Source of the DNA: Pseudonocardia xinjiangensis
GTDB taxonomy: Bacteria; Actinomycetota; Actinomycetes; Mycobacteriales; Pseudonocardiaceae
Reading direction: 5' to 3'
Assembly: GCF_012911925.1 (NCBI RefSeq)
Contig: NZ_JAAXKY010000063.1
Span: 1 to 39,520 of the forward strand
DNA: 39,520 bases
The notes beneath the pieces are model-generated. The model was given only the letters and a program-made list of their open reading frames with translations. It was not told the origin of the DNA and did not search any database. Positions 16,748 to 25,938 of the stretch are shown here, piece by piece (position 1 is the first letter of the stretch; the number at the start of each line of letters is the position of its first letter). The position numbers and the translations under genes were made by a program.

Positions 16748-19700
16748 GTGCACGACGACTCCGACCTCGTCCTCCCGCGGATCGCGCGCTTCGTCCGGGA
16801 GCGCCTCCATCCCGCTCTGTACCGCGACCGGGTGCCGGTGCTGGTCACCGCCTGGGAGGCACCCGGCGAGCCGGTGCCGTTCGCGGAGGCCGTGCGGCAG
16901 GAGTTCCGACCGTTCCCGGTCGGAGCGCGGTGGGGCAGGCCGTGGGGCACCGTCTGGTTCCACGTGGCGGGCACGGTCCCGCCGGAGTGGACGGACCCCG
17001 GGACGCGGCCGGAGCTCGTCGTCGACCTCGGGTTCGCCGGCGTCCAGCCGGGGTTCCAGGCCGAGGGCCTCGCCTTCACCCCGGACGGGGTGGTCGTCAC
17101 GGCGGTCGAGCCACGCAACGCCCACGTCCCGCTCCCGGGTGGGCCGGGGTCCCCGGTCGACCTCTACATCGAGGCGGCGTCGAACCCGGGCACCGCGGGC
17201 GCCTGGACGTTCGCGCCCACCCCGTTCGGCGACCTCTCGACGGCGGGGTCCGACCCGCTCTACCGGCTCGTGGCGCTCGAGATCGGGCTGCTCGACCTCG
17301 GGGTCTGGGAGCTGGCGCAGGACATCTGGACGCTCAGCGGGCTGGTCGGCGAGCTCCCGGTTGGCCTGCCGCGGCGCGCCGAGGTGCTGCGGGCACTGGA
17401 GCGCACGGTCGACATCGTGGATCCCGACGACGTGGCCGGCACGGCGGGGCTCGGCCGGGCCGAGCTCGCGGCGGTGCTGGCCGCTCCGGCCCACGCCAGC
17501 GCGCACCGCGTGCACGCCGTGGGGCACGCGCACATCGACTCGGCCTGGCTGTGGCCGGTCCGCGAGACGGTGCGCAAGGTGGCGCGCACCTTCTCCAACG
17601 TGCTCGACCTGATGGACCAGGACGACGAGTTCGTGTTCGCGGCGTCGTCCGCGCAGCAGTACGCCTGGCTGCAGGAGCACTACCCGGAGCTGTTCGAGCG
17701 GGTGAAGACCCGGGTGGCCGACGGCCGGTTCGTGCCGGTCGGCGGCATGTGGGTGGAGTCGGACACCAACATGCCGGGCGCCGAGGCGCTGGTGCGCCAG
17801 TTCGTCATGGGCAAGCGGTTCTTCCGCGAGGAGCTGGGCGTGGATCCGCTGGAGGTGTGGCTGCCCGACTCCTTCGGCTACTCCGCCGCGCTGCCCCAGA
17901 TCATCGCCGGGGCGGGCGCCCGATGGTTCCTCACGCAGAAGATCTCGTGGAACGAGACCAACGTGATGCCGCACCACACCTTCCGCTGGGAGGGCATCGA
18001 CGGCACGCAGGTCTTCACCCACTTCCCGCCGGTCGACACCTACAACGCCGAGCTGTCGGGTGCCGAGCTGGCCCGCGCCCAGCGCCAGTACGCGGAGCAG
18101 GGCCGCGCCAACACGTCACTGGTGCCGTTCGGCTGGGGCGACGGCGGCGGCGGGCCGACCCGGGAGATGCTGGCCGCAGCTGCCCGGACCCGTGACCTGG
18201 AGGGCTCGCCGACCGTGCGGATCACCACGCCGGCCGAGTTCTTCGCGACGGCGGAGCACGAGTACCCGCAGCCACCGGTGTGGTCGGGTGAGCTGTACCT
18301 GGAGTTCCACCGCGGCACCTACACCTCGCAGGCCCGCACCAAGCGGGGCAACCGGCGCAGCGAGCACCTGCTGCGGGAGGCCGAGCTGTGGGCCACCACC
18401 GCCGCCGTCCGCACCGGCGCCGCCTATCCCGCCGACGTGCTGCAGCGCTGCTGGCACACAGTCCTGCTGCAGCAGTTCCACGACATCCTCCCGGGCACCT
18501 CGATCGCCTGGGTGCACCAGGAGGCGGAGCGCAACTACGCCCGGGTCGCCGCGGAGCTGGAGGACGTGATCGCCCGCTCGCTCGCGGCGCTGGTGGGCCA
18601 GGGCGACCGGGAGGTCGTGGTCAACGCCGGCCCGTACGCCCGCGAGGGCGTCCCGGCTCTCGGCGGGGCCGTGCGGGAGGACGAGCAGCCCGGCGGCGAC
18701 GTCACCGTCACCGAGACCGCCGACGGTGTGGTGCTGGCCAACGCCGCCGTCCGCGTCGTCGTCGACGCCCGGGGCCTGCTCACGTCGGTGCGCGACCTCG
18801 TGGCCGACCGGGAACTCGTCGCGCCCGGCGCCGCGGCCAACCTGCTGCAGCTGCACCGCGACACCCCGACGAACTGGGACGCCTGGGACATCGACGAGCA
18901 CTACCGGCGCACCGTGCGTGACCTCATCGACGTCGACGACCTGGCGGTGGTGGAGCGGGGCCCGTCCCGGGGCTCGGTGCGCGTCGTGCGGTCGACCGGC
19001 TCGTCCACGATCACCCAGGTCATCACCGTGGGCGCCGGCTCCCCGGACGTCGACATCGTCACCGACGTCGACTGGCACGAGAAGCAGAAGCTGCTCAAGC
19101 TCGCGTTCCCGCTCGACGTGCACGCCGACCGGGCCACCTCGGAGATCCAGTTCGGGCACGTGCACCGCTCCACCCACGCCAACACCTCGTGGGACGCGGC
19201 GCGGTTCGAGACGGTCGCCCACCGCTGGGTACACGTGGGCGAGCCGGGGTACGGGGTGGCCGTCGCCAACGACTCCACCTACGGGCACGACACGCTGCGC
19301 AGCACCCGGCCGGGCGGCGGCACCACCACGACCGTGCGGCTGTCCCTGCTGCGTGCCCCGCTGTTCCCCGACCCCACCGCCGACCAGGGCGAGCACCGGC
19401 TCACGGTCGCGTTGCGAGTCGGCTCGACGATCGGGGACGCCGTAGCGGCGGGCTACCGGCTCAATCTGGCGCTGCGGACGGTCCGCGGCTCCCACGACGT
19501 CGCCCCGCTGCTCCACGTCGACGACCCCGCCGTCGTCGTCGAGGCCGTGAAGCTCGCCGAGGACGGCAGCGGGGACGTCGTCGTGCGGCTCTACGAGGCG
19601 CTCGGGACGCGGGCGAGCGCCCGGGTCACCGCCGACTTCCCGTACGGGTCGGTCGTGGAGACCGACCTCCTCGAACAGCCGGTGCCCCGGCCGGTGGCGC

Positions 19701-19771
19701 TCTCGGCGGACGGCACGCGGCTCACGCTGCGCCCGTTCCAGATCGTCACCTTGCGTTTCGGCAGCGCGTGA
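16748..19771 (+). CDS. GH38 alpha-mannosidase
   Basis: This 1007-aa glycoside hydrolase family 38 enzyme removes alpha-mannose residues, retaining the anomer and needing a divalent metal, usually zinc. Metal ligands are visible in VGHAHIDSAWLWP (His260, His262, Asp264) and in LLQQFHDILPGTSI. The catalytic nucleophile is Asp374 in WLPDSFGYSAALPQI. The N-terminal region and the ~450-residue C-terminal beta domains are typical of the AMS1/MAN2C1 branch. No signal peptide is seen, so it is probably cytosolic. The start is a GTG at 16748 with no clear ribosome site. It is divergent from phoH and ends in a hairpin. Confidence 0.93.
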   Translation: MHDDSDLVLPRIARFVRERLHPALYRDRVPVLVTAWEAPGEPVPFAEAVRQEFRPFPVGARWGRPWGTVWFHVAGTVPPEWTDPGTRPELVVDLGFAGVQPGFQAEGLAFTPDGVVVTAVEPRNAHVPLPGGPGSPVDLYIEAASNPGTAGAWTFAPTPFGDLSTAGSDPLYRLVALEIGLLDLGVWELAQDIWTLSGLVGELPVGLPRRAEVLRALERTVDIVDPDDVAGTAGLGRAELAAVLAAPAHASAHRVHAVGHAHIDSAWLWPVRETVRKVARTFSNVLDLMDQDDEFVFAASSAQQYAWLQEHYPELFERVKTRVADGRFVPVGGMWVESDTNMPGAEALVRQFVMGKRFFREELGVDPLEVWLPDSFGYSAALPQIIAGAGARWFLTQKISWNETNVMPHHTFRWEGIDGTQVFTHFPPVDTYNAELSGAELARAQRQYAEQGRANTSLVPFGWGDGGGGPTREMLAAAARTRDLEGSPTVRITTPAEFFATAEHEYPQPPVWSGELYLEFHRGTYTSQARTKRGNRRSEHLLREAELWATTAAVRTGAAYPADVLQRCWHTVLLQQFHDILPGTSIAWVHQEAERNYARVAAELEDVIARSLAALVGQGDREVVVNAGPYAREGVPALGGAVREDEQPGGDVTVTETADGVVLANAAVRVVVDARGLLTSVRDLVADRELVAPGAAANLLQLHRDTPTNWDAWDIDEHYRRTVRDLIDVDDLAVVERGPSRGSVRVVRSTGSSTITQVITVGAGSPDVDIVTDVDWHEKQKLLKLAFPLDVHADRATSEIQFGHVHRSTHANTSWDAARFETVAHRWVHVGEPGYGVAVANDSTYGHDTLRSTRPGGGTTTTVRLSLLRAPLFPDPTADQGEHRLTVALRVGSTIGDAVAAGYRLNLALRTVRGSHDVAPLLHVDDPAVVVEAVKLAEDGSGDVVVRLYEALGTRASARVTADFPYGSVVETDLLEQPVPRPVALSADGTRLTLRPFQIVTLRFGSA

Positions 19772-19779
19772 CCGCTGCC
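19760..19779 (+). terminator. Hairpin overlapping the mannosidase stop
   Basis: GGCAGCG at 19760-19766 pairs perfectly with CGCTGCC at 19773-19779 around a 6-nt loop containing part of the stop codon, followed by a second small GGGAC/GTCCC stem. This suits termination or 3'-end protection; there is no T-run. Confidence 0.4.
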
Positions 19780-19863
19780 GGGACCGTCCCCCGTGTGGGT
19801 TACCTTCTGCGCCGGTAACCGGCAGTACGACCGGTGAGGCACGGCGATAGGACGAGCGGCGAG

Positions 19864-21768
19864 ATGCGCACGCTGACCAGGATCATGATCACTGCTCTGG
19901 CCGGCGGCCTGCTCCTCGCGCCGCTCGCGCCGAGTGCGCACGCGCAGAGCGCCGCCGCGCCGTCCGGGCTCGCACCCACCATGGTCGTGCTCGACGCGTC
20001 CGGATCGATGACCGGCGCCGACCCCGCGGGCGGCACGAAGATGGACGCGGCCAAGCGGGCCGTGCACGCGCTGGTGGACGCCGCGCCCGCACAGGCGTCG
20101 ATCGGCCTCGCCGTGTACGGCACGTCCACCGGCAACTCGGCCGCCGAACGCGAGCGGGGCTGCCAGGACATCACCGTGCTGCGTGGCCCCGTCCCCGTCG
20201 ACAAGGCGGCGCTCGGCTCGGCGGTGGACGGCATCGTCCCGCGCGGGTACACGCCCATCGGCCGTTCGCTGCAGGTCGCCGCCGGGCAACTGCCCCCGAC
20301 CGGGCCGCGGGCGATCGTGCTCGTCTCCGACGGCGAGGACACCTGCGCGCCGCCCCCGCCCTGCGACGTGGTGCGCACGCTCGCCGGGCAGGGCGTCGAC
20401 CTCGTCGTGCACGCCGTCGGCTTCGGCGTCGACGACGCCGCCCGCGCCCAGCTCTCCTGCATCGCCCAGACCACCGGCGGCACCTACAGCGACGCCCCGG
20501 ACGCGGAGGCGCTGCAGCGGATACTCCCCCGGGTCACCGCCGCCGCGATGCGCAACTACGAACCCGCCGGAACGCCGATCACCGGCACACCCACCTCGGA
20601 CACGGCCCCCGTCGCCGCCCCGGGCCAGCACCTCGACACCATCGGGCAGCACGAGAAGCGCTACTACGCCGTGGACGTCCCCGAGGGCGCCACCGCCTAC
20701 GTCAGCGCCACCGTCTCCTACCCGCACCTGCGCGGCATCGAGCCGCAGAACGACAACAACGTCCTCCAGTGGCGGACCTACGGCGCCGGTGGCGAGGACT
20801 GCAACGAGTTCGAGTTCGAGCAGGCCACCAACTCGAGCGACGGGGCCGCGCTCACGGCAGCGACCACCTGGGACGGAGCCACCGAGAAGAAGACCGGCAG
20901 CGCCGGCGGCGACAGCTGCAAGGGCGGTGGCCGCTACTACTTCGCGCTGCAGTGGGACCGGGTGTCCGACGGCGTTCCCGCGCGGATGCCGGTGGAACTG
21001 CTGGTGCAGGTCGAGCCGCCGGTCCTCGACGCCGGGCCCGCCGGTGTCCTCTCGCCTGCCGTGCTCACCGAGCCCACCGGAGCACCTCGGCCCACGGTCG
21101 GCGGCGGCTCCCTCAACGTGGCAGGCATCCTCGACGGGTTCGGGCGCTACACCGACACCTTGCAGCGCGGCGAGTTCGTCTTCTACCGGGTGCACCTGGA
21201 CTGGGGGCAGGCTCTCGCCTACCGCGTCCGGTTCGGGGAGACCCCGTCCCGGGGGGTGGCGGGCCTCTCCCTCGTCACGACGCGGCTCTACGCGCCGTCG
21301 CGCAAGCAGATCGCGTGGGACTTCTCCATGTACAACGGCTCCGCCTACCACTTCCCGGCCAGCCAGCCGGCCTTCAGCACGGTTCCGGTTCGCTACGGCA
21401 ACCGCACAGCCGAGGACCAGAAGGTCCGGACGCAGAGCGAGGACGGCTGGTACTACATCTCCGTGCAGCTGGGCCCGTCCCGCGAGGACATCGGTCCCGC
21501 ACCCGTGCCGATCCAGCTGGACCTCTCCGTCACCGGCACACCCGAGGCAGGGCCCCGCTACGCCACCGTCGTCGCCCCGCCGTCCGTCGGGACACCGGGG
21601 CCCGGCGCCGGCGCCCCGGGGGCGGCCGCGCAGGGACACGCCACGACCGTCGCCATGGTCTCGCCCCTCGGCTGGACCGTGACCGGGGCGGTGGCCGTGC
21701 TGGTGGTGGCCGTCGCCACGGCACTGGTGGTCCGGGGCCGCCGCCGCGCGCGCTCGGCGAACCGGTAG
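19864..21768 (+). CDS. Secreted, membrane-anchored von Willebrand factor A protein
   Basis: This 634-aa exported protein has a signal peptide (MRTLTRIMITALAGGLLLAPLA, cleavage near AHAQS), a VWA domain of about residues 35-225 with an intact metal-ion-dependent adhesion site (DASGSM, later SDGED), a long beta-rich extracellular part, a Pro/Gly/Ala-rich linker, one transmembrane helix (VTGAVAVLVVAVATALVV) and a short basic tail. It should sit in the membrane with its VWA domain outside and bind a partner through a divalent cation. Cysteines flank the SDGED region and may form disulfides. ATG 19864 is preferred over a GTG at 19834 because the signal peptide starts there. The partner is unknown. 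Confidence 0.85.
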   Translation: MRTLTRIMITALAGGLLLAPLAPSAHAQSAAAPSGLAPTMVVLDASGSMTGADPAGGTKMDAAKRAVHALVDAAPAQASIGLAVYGTSTGNSAAERERGCQDITVLRGPVPVDKAALGSAVDGIVPRGYTPIGRSLQVAAGQLPPTGPRAIVLVSDGEDTCAPPPPCDVVRTLAGQGVDLVVHAVGFGVDDAARAQLSCIAQTTGGTYSDAPDAEALQRILPRVTAAAMRNYEPAGTPITGTPTSDTAPVAAPGQHLDTIGQHEKRYYAVDVPEGATAYVSATVSYPHLRGIEPQNDNNVLQWRTYGAGGEDCNEFEFEQATNSSDGAALTAATTWDGATEKKTGSAGGDSCKGGGRYYFALQWDRVSDGVPARMPVELLVQVEPPVLDAGPAGVLSPAVLTEPTGAPRPTVGGGSLNVAGILDGFGRYTDTLQRGEFVFYRVHLDWGQALAYRVRFGETPSRGVAGLSLVTTRLYAPSRKQIAWDFSMYNGSAYHFPASQPAFSTVPVRYGNRTAEDQKVRTQSEDGWYYISVQLGPSREDIGPAPVPIQLDLSVTGTPEAGPRYATVVAPPSVGTPGPGAGAPGAAAQGHATTVAMVSPLGWTVTGAVAVLVVAVATALVVRGRRRARSANR

Positions 21769-21825
21769 GCCGGCGTCCGGGCCGGATCAGGCGCTCGTGA
21801 CCGGACGGCATGCCACCATGTCCCC

Positions 21826-22236
21826 ATGGTCACGCCGAAGGAGGGGTTGGCCCGACTGCGTGCCGCGGCGGCGTCGGGCGAGCTCGACGCGCTCTGCGAG
21901 CGCCACGCCGTGCGCGTCCTCACCGTATTCGGCAGCGCGGCGCAGGATCGACCGGAGGCGCGCGATCTTGATGTCGCCGTGCTCAGCGAGCCAGGGGCGT
22001 CACTCGACCCGATTGCCCTGATCACCGACCTCATCGAACTCACGGGCGTCCAGAATCTCGACCTCGCCCACCTCAACCACGGGGGGCCGGTTCTCCGCGA
22101 GCGTGCACTCGTGGGCTCGGTACCGCTTTTCGAGAGTGCACCGGGGCGCTTCGCCGACGCCCAGACGGCAGCGATCGGCGAGCGCATCGAGACCGACGCG
22201 ATGCGTCGGCTGGATCTGGAGCTGCTGTCCCGGTGA
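21826..22236 (+). CDS. MNT-type minimal nucleotidyltransferase (antitoxin-like)
   Basis: This 136-aa protein has the minimal nucleotidyltransferase signature: GSAAQDRPEARDLDVAVLS, where the Gly-Ser and paired Asp residues bind nucleotide and metal. Its length and ending (RRLDLELLSR) match the MNT partner of HEPN-MNT toxin-antitoxin pairs, in which the MNT protein AMPylates or otherwise neutralises a HEPN ribonuclease. The gene is intact. Immediately downstream lies a collapsed HEPN gene, so this is an antitoxin that has outlived its toxin, or now serves another purpose. Confidence 0.85.
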   Translation: MVTPKEGLARLRAAAASGELDALCERHAVRVLTVFGSAAQDRPEARDLDVAVLSEPGASLDPIALITDLIELTGVQNLDLAHLNHGGPVLRERALVGSVPLFESAPGRFADAQTAAIGERIETDAMRRLDLELLSR

Positions 22237-22341
22237 CGCCACGCACGATCGCTGGTCGCCGCCGCCGTGCCGCTTGCAGTGGAGCAGTACGGAGAGTACG
22301 TCCGCCAGGTCGCGAACTTCCTTCAGAACCGAACCACCTGA
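22233..22341 (+). pseudogene. Remnant of a HEPN (DUF86-like) toxin gene
   Basis: A GTG overlapping the MNT stop (GTGA at 22233-22236) begins VTPRTIAGR, a plausible HEPN start. About 30 nt later the reading has shifted, and another frame carries AAAVPLAVEQYGEYVRQVAN followed by FLQNRTT and a stop at 22339-22341. That tail is what I would expect at the end of DUF86/HEPN proteins. The central ~100 residues, including the catalytic RxxxxxH motif, are gone. The simplest reading is an internal deletion of about 300 bp that also broke the frame, leaving both ends of the toxin gene. Identification rests on my recognition of the tail and on context. Confidence 0.65.
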
Positions 22342-22414
22342 GCGGACAACGGGCTGCTGACGGGAGAGCCGTCGTCCGCCCGTGCCCGTGCCCGCAGCCG
22401 CTCGGCACGGACGT

Positions 22415-24064
22415 TCAGTGCCCCCGAAAGGCCTCCGCCAGCCACCAGGCGCCCCCGTCGGACGCGATCTTGGCGTCGATCAGCAGTGGCGCGGTGCGGG
22501 GGCCGTCCACCCACTCGGCCACGGCCTTGAGGTCGTCGCGCGAGCGGACCGTCACGGCCTCGAAGCCGAAACCGCGGCCGATCGCGGCGATGTCGGTGTC
22601 CGGGAACGCGACGGTGGTGTGGTCCTCGCCGGTGAAGTGGTGCACCTCGGCGCCGTAGCCGCGGTCGTCGTAGACCGCAACGACCATGGCCAGCCCCAGC
22701 CGCGCCACGGTCTCCAGCTCCGCCGCCGCCATCAGCGCGCCGCCGTCGCCCAGCGCGGCGACGGCGAGCCGGTCCGGGCGGGCGAGCGCGGCTCCGACCG
22801 CCGTGGCCAGCCCCAGCCCGATCGACTGGAAGCCCTGCGTGAAGCAGAAGCCGTGCTCGTCGGGCACCTGCAGGTAGGCGCTCGGGTAGCCCATGAAGTT
22901 CCCGGAGTCCACGGCCACGGTCCGCTCGGCGGGCAATAGCTCGTCCAGCGCGATGGACAACGTGCGGGGGTCGATGCCGTCCCGGCCGCTGAGGTCGTCG
23001 TAGCCGACGGTGTGCCAGCGGCCGTGCTCGGTGATCGCCGCCCGCACCTCCGCGGTGCGGTAACCGCTGCGCTGCTCCGCCACGGCCAGCACGTCGGACG
23101 CCGTCGCGGCGACGTCGCCGAGCACGCCGAGGTCGACCGGCCGGTTCGCGCCGATCGCGTCGGCCTCGAGGTCCACCTGCACCACCCGGGCGCCCGGCCC
23201 GATCAGCGCGCCGTGGCGCATGGTCCACATGTTGAGCGTGCAGCCCCACCCGACCACGAGGTCGGCGCCCGTGATCAGCTCGGCGGCCAGCGGCGAGGCG
23301 AACCCGCCGGAGATCCCCAGCGACCACGGCTCGTCGTGGAACATCCCGTTGGCCACGGCGGACGTGGCCAGCAGCGCGCCACACCGCTGCGCCAGCGCGC
23401 GCAGCTCCTCCCCCGCTCCGCGCGCTCCCCGACCGGCCACGAACACCGGGCGCTGCGCCGCCGCCAGCAACGCCGCGAGCTCCGCCACCGCCGTCGCGGA
23501 CGGGCGCACCGGGGCGAGCGCGGGCAGCGTCGGGACCTGCCACGGCCGCGGCGCCTCGGCCGCCTGCACGTCGAGCGGCAGGTTGAGCACCACCGTGCGC
23601 CGCTGCTCCACCGCCGTCCGGTAGGCCCGCACGGTGTCGGCGACCGCGGACGACGGCGAGTGCACCCGTTCCGCCACCGCGCCGACGGCGCCGACCAGCG
23701 CGTCCTGGTCGATCCGGAAGTTCGACCGCACCGCCGCGCCGCCCGTGTCGGCCGCGAGCACGAGCATCGGGGTACGGCTCTTCGCCGCCTCCGCGACCCC
23801 GGTCATCGCGTTCGTGAGCCCGCAGCCCTGGTGCACCGACAGCACGCCGACCCGCCCGCTCGTGCGGCTGTACGCATCCGCCATGGTGGCGGCGCCGCCC
23901 TCGTGCCGCGCCGCGACGAACGGGACCCCGCCGGCCCGCAGGGCGTTGGTCACGTGGAAGTTCCCGCTGCCCACCACGCCGAAGGCGTGGCCGACCCCCA
24001 GCTCCGCCAGCACGCCTCCGACCAGCGCGGCGACGGTGACCGGCCCGGCCTCCCCCGCCGTCAC
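22415..24064 (-). CDS. Thiamine diphosphate-dependent enzyme (acetolactate synthase-like)
   Basis: This 549-aa ThDP enzyme has the three-domain decarboxylase/synthase layout. The N-terminal domain carries the cofactor-activating Glu55 in ARHEGGAATMADAYSR, the middle domain is transhydrogenase-like, and the C-terminal domain has the metal/diphosphate motif GDGGALMAAAELET ending in VYDDRGYG. It could be an acetolactate-synthase-like, benzoylformate-decarboxylase-like or 2-oxoacid decarboxylase protein; the substrate cannot be assigned. The GTG start at 24064 overlaps the stop of the upstream cyclase gene, fixing both the start and the operon. The open frame continuing upstream is a shadow of that gene. 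Confidence 0.85.
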   Translation of the reverse strand: MTAGEAGPVTVAALVGGVLAELGVGHAFGVVGSGNFHVTNALRAGGVPFVAARHEGGAATMADAYSRTSGRVGVLSVHQGCGLTNAMTGVAEAAKSRTPMLVLAADTGGAAVRSNFRIDQDALVGAVGAVAERVHSPSSAVADTVRAYRTAVEQRRTVVLNLPLDVQAAEAPRPWQVPTLPALAPVRPSATAVAELAALLAAAQRPVFVAGRGARGAGEELRALAQRCGALLATSAVANGMFHDEPWSLGISGGFASPLAAELITGADLVVGWGCTLNMWTMRHGALIGPGARVVQVDLEADAIGANRPVDLGVLGDVAATASDVLAVAEQRSGYRTAEVRAAITEHGRWHTVGYDDLSGRDGIDPRTLSIALDELLPAERTVAVDSGNFMGYPSAYLQVPDEHGFCFTQGFQSIGLGLATAVGAALARPDRLAVAALGDGGALMAAAELETVARLGLAMVVAVYDDRGYGAEVHHFTGEDHTTVAFPDTDIAAIGRGFGFEAVTVRSRDDLKAVAEWVDGPRTAPLLIDAKIASDGGAWWLAEAFRGH

Positions 24065-24834
24065 GACTCCACCAGCGCCAGCACCCGCGCGGGGCTGCCC
24101 GACCCCCCGACGATGGGGAGCGGGCCCGCGATCACCACCGCGCCGGTGGCGGGCAGCCGGGCCAGGTTCTGCAGTTGTGTGAGCCCGTACTTGCCCGCGC
24201 CGAGCAGGAAGGAGTGGCACGGGAAGGGTGGGTCGAACGAGTGCGCCCCGCCCGCGTCCGTGCCGACGGTCTCGACGCCCAGGCCCATCACCGGGGCCTC
24301 CTCGGCGAGCCACTTCGCGCACTCGACCGAGATGCCCGGCGTGTGCGGGCCCGTGTCGTCGGCGTTCAGGAAGGCGGCCGCGTCCTCGCTGCGGGCGTCC
24401 CAGCCCGTCCGGTAGAGCAGCCACCCACCGTCGGGGAGCGGCCCGTGCTCGGACTCCCAGGCCCGGACGTGGTCCACCTCGAGCAGGAAGTCGGGGTCCT
24501 TCGCGCTCTCCGCGGCGAAGTCCAGCACCACGGCCGGGGCGAGCAGCCGGGCAGCCGGCACCTGCGCGACGTCCTCCCCGTCCTTCCCGGTGACCCAGTG
24601 CACCGGCACGTCGAAGTGCGTGCCCGTGTGCTCGGACGTGTGGATGTCGTTCCAGTACCAGGCGGGACCCCGCTCGTCGTAGCGGCTGATCTCGGTGAGC
24701 TCGAACGGCGATGCGTTGGCGAACGGAGGCGGTAGCTGGAGGATCGGCGTTCCGCTGTGCAGCGGCGCGGTGAGGTCGACGACCTCGATGGTGCGGGCAC
24801 GCAGCGCGTCCAGCAGGTCCTGCAGCACCGGCAT
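24061..24834 (-). CDS. Cyclase/kynurenine-formamidase-like metal hydrolase
   Basis: This 257-aa member of the cyclase superfamily (which includes bacterial kynurenine formamidase KynB and isatin hydrolase) is a metal-dependent amidohydrolase. The signature HTGTHFDVPVHW (about residues 69-80) holds the metal-binding His and Asp residues, with further family segments near LLYRTGWDAR and GVETVGTDAGGAHS. ATG 24834 has a gaggag ribosome site about 8 nt upstream. It overlaps the ThDP-enzyme gene by 4 nt and follows an alpha/beta hydrolase gene by 108 nt. The combination suggests a ring-opening or acyl-amide catabolic route, substrate unknown. Confidence 0.87.
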   Translation of the reverse strand: MPVLQDLLDALRARTIEVVDLTAPLHSGTPILQLPPPFANASPFELTEISRYDERGPAWYWNDIHTSEHTGTHFDVPVHWVTGKDGEDVAQVPAARLLAPAVVLDFAAESAKDPDFLLEVDHVRAWESEHGPLPDGGWLLYRTGWDARSEDAAAFLNADDTGPHTPGISVECAKWLAEEAPVMGLGVETVGTDAGGAHSFDPPFPCHSFLLGAGKYGLTQLQNLARLPATGAVVIAGPLPIVGGSGSPARVLALVES

Positions 24835-24942
24835 GTGGAGGCTCCTCGGAGGTCGTTGATCGGCGGGCCTGGTCCTCCCGCTGATCCTTGCGCATGACCG
24901 CATGCCCGGCCCAGTAGCGCGACCGCTGAGGGCCGGCTCCGC

Positions 24943-25761
24943 TCAGCCGACCAGCAGGCGTTCCACGGCCTCCCGGCACACGCGCCACGCGTCGCTCGCC
25001 GGATCGATCAGCGTCATGTGGTCAACGCCCGGCAACGCGACGAGCTCGGCCGCGGCTCCCGCCGCCGCGACGAACCGCTCGCTCTGCCGGATCGGCACGT
25101 TGACGTCCTCCGTGCCGTGCACGCACACCACGTGCGCGTCGACCGGCAGGCGGGCGATGGGTGAGGCGAGCGCGTAGCGGTCCGGGACGGCGGACGGTGG
25201 GCCGCCCACGAGGAGCTCCACCGCTCCTCGGCCGACCCCGCGCTCCGCGGCGTCGACGAGGTCCAGCACGCCGGCCTGGCTCACCACCCCGCGCAGCCGC
25301 ACCGCCGGGGCCGCGCCGGGCGCGCCCGCGGGCAGGCCGGGACGGGCGGCGAGCCACGCCGCGAGGTGCCCACCGGCGGAGTGGCCGACCGCGCCCACCC
25401 GGTCCAGCGGCAGCGCGCCGTCCACCGCGTCCTGCACCGGTCCGGCCAGCAGGTCCACCGCGGCGGCGACGTCGTCGAACGTGCCCGTCCAGCCGCCGCC
25501 CGCGGCAGCGGGGTCGGGTTCGCTGCCGTCGTCGGGCGGCACCCGCCGGTACTCGATGTTCCACGCCGCGAAGCCGGCCCGGGCGAGGTCGGCGGCCAGC
25601 GGCCTGCCCAGCGCGAGGCCGTACGCCTGCCGCCAGAACCCGCCGTGCACGACGACGGCGACCCCGCGGACGGGCGCTGCGCCCGTGGGCAGGGTGAGCT
25701 CGCCGAACTGGCTCGGGTGGCTGCCGTAGTCGAAACGCCGAGGGGACACGAGGGGGATCAT
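24943..25761 (-). CDS. Alpha/beta hydrolase (esterase or formamidase-like)
   Basis: This 272-aa serine hydrolase of the esterase/kynurenine-formamidase-like branch has the oxyanion motif HGGFWR near residue 38, nucleophile elbow GHSAGGHLAAW, acid in HGTEDVNVP and base in GVDHMTLID. No signal peptide is seen with the ATG at 25761; an in-frame ATG at 25878 would add 39 unconserved-looking residues, so 25761 is preferred although its ribosome site is weak. It lies upstream of the cyclase gene on the same strand and may be its functional partner. Confidence 0.85.
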   Translation of the reverse strand: MIPLVSPRRFDYGSHPSQFGELTLPTGAAPVRGVAVVVHGGFWRQAYGLALGRPLAADLARAGFAAWNIEYRRVPPDDGSEPDPAAAGGGWTGTFDDVAAAVDLLAGPVQDAVDGALPLDRVGAVGHSAGGHLAAWLAARPGLPAGAPGAAPAVRLRGVVSQAGVLDLVDAAERGVGRGAVELLVGGPPSAVPDRYALASPIARLPVDAHVVCVHGTEDVNVPIRQSERFVAAAGAAAELVALPGVDHMTLIDPASDAWRVCREAVERLLVG

Positions 25762-25938
25762 GACACGATCCGGACGCCAGGATGCCACGTCGCGGCGGAC
25801 GTGGGGGGACACCCACCGCGACGTGGCTCCGCCGGCAGAGGGGAACTCTCCGGCGGCCCCGTGAACGCGGACGCTCACGGCCCGGCCCGGCCCTGTCAGC
25901 GACCGGATCGCCCGAGACTAGCTCCGCGGGAGCGCCTT

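Noticed and set aside
15548..18022. An 824-codon minus-strand frame that would extend PhoH by almost 500 residues
   Set aside because: The extension is antisense to the GH38 mannosidase and is low-complexity. The PhoH family N-terminus matches the ATG at 16573.
19798..19820. GGTTAC-GTAACC inverted repeat upstream of the VWA gene as an operator
   Set aside because: The arms are only 6 bp and no regulator is adjacent, so it is too weak to report as a feature.
22233..22658. A 141-codon frame starting at the MNT stop, as an intact second toxin-antitoxin gene
   Set aside because: After about ten codons it turns into Arg/Pro-rich nonsense and runs antisense into the ThDP-enzyme gene. The HEPN-like tail is in another frame.
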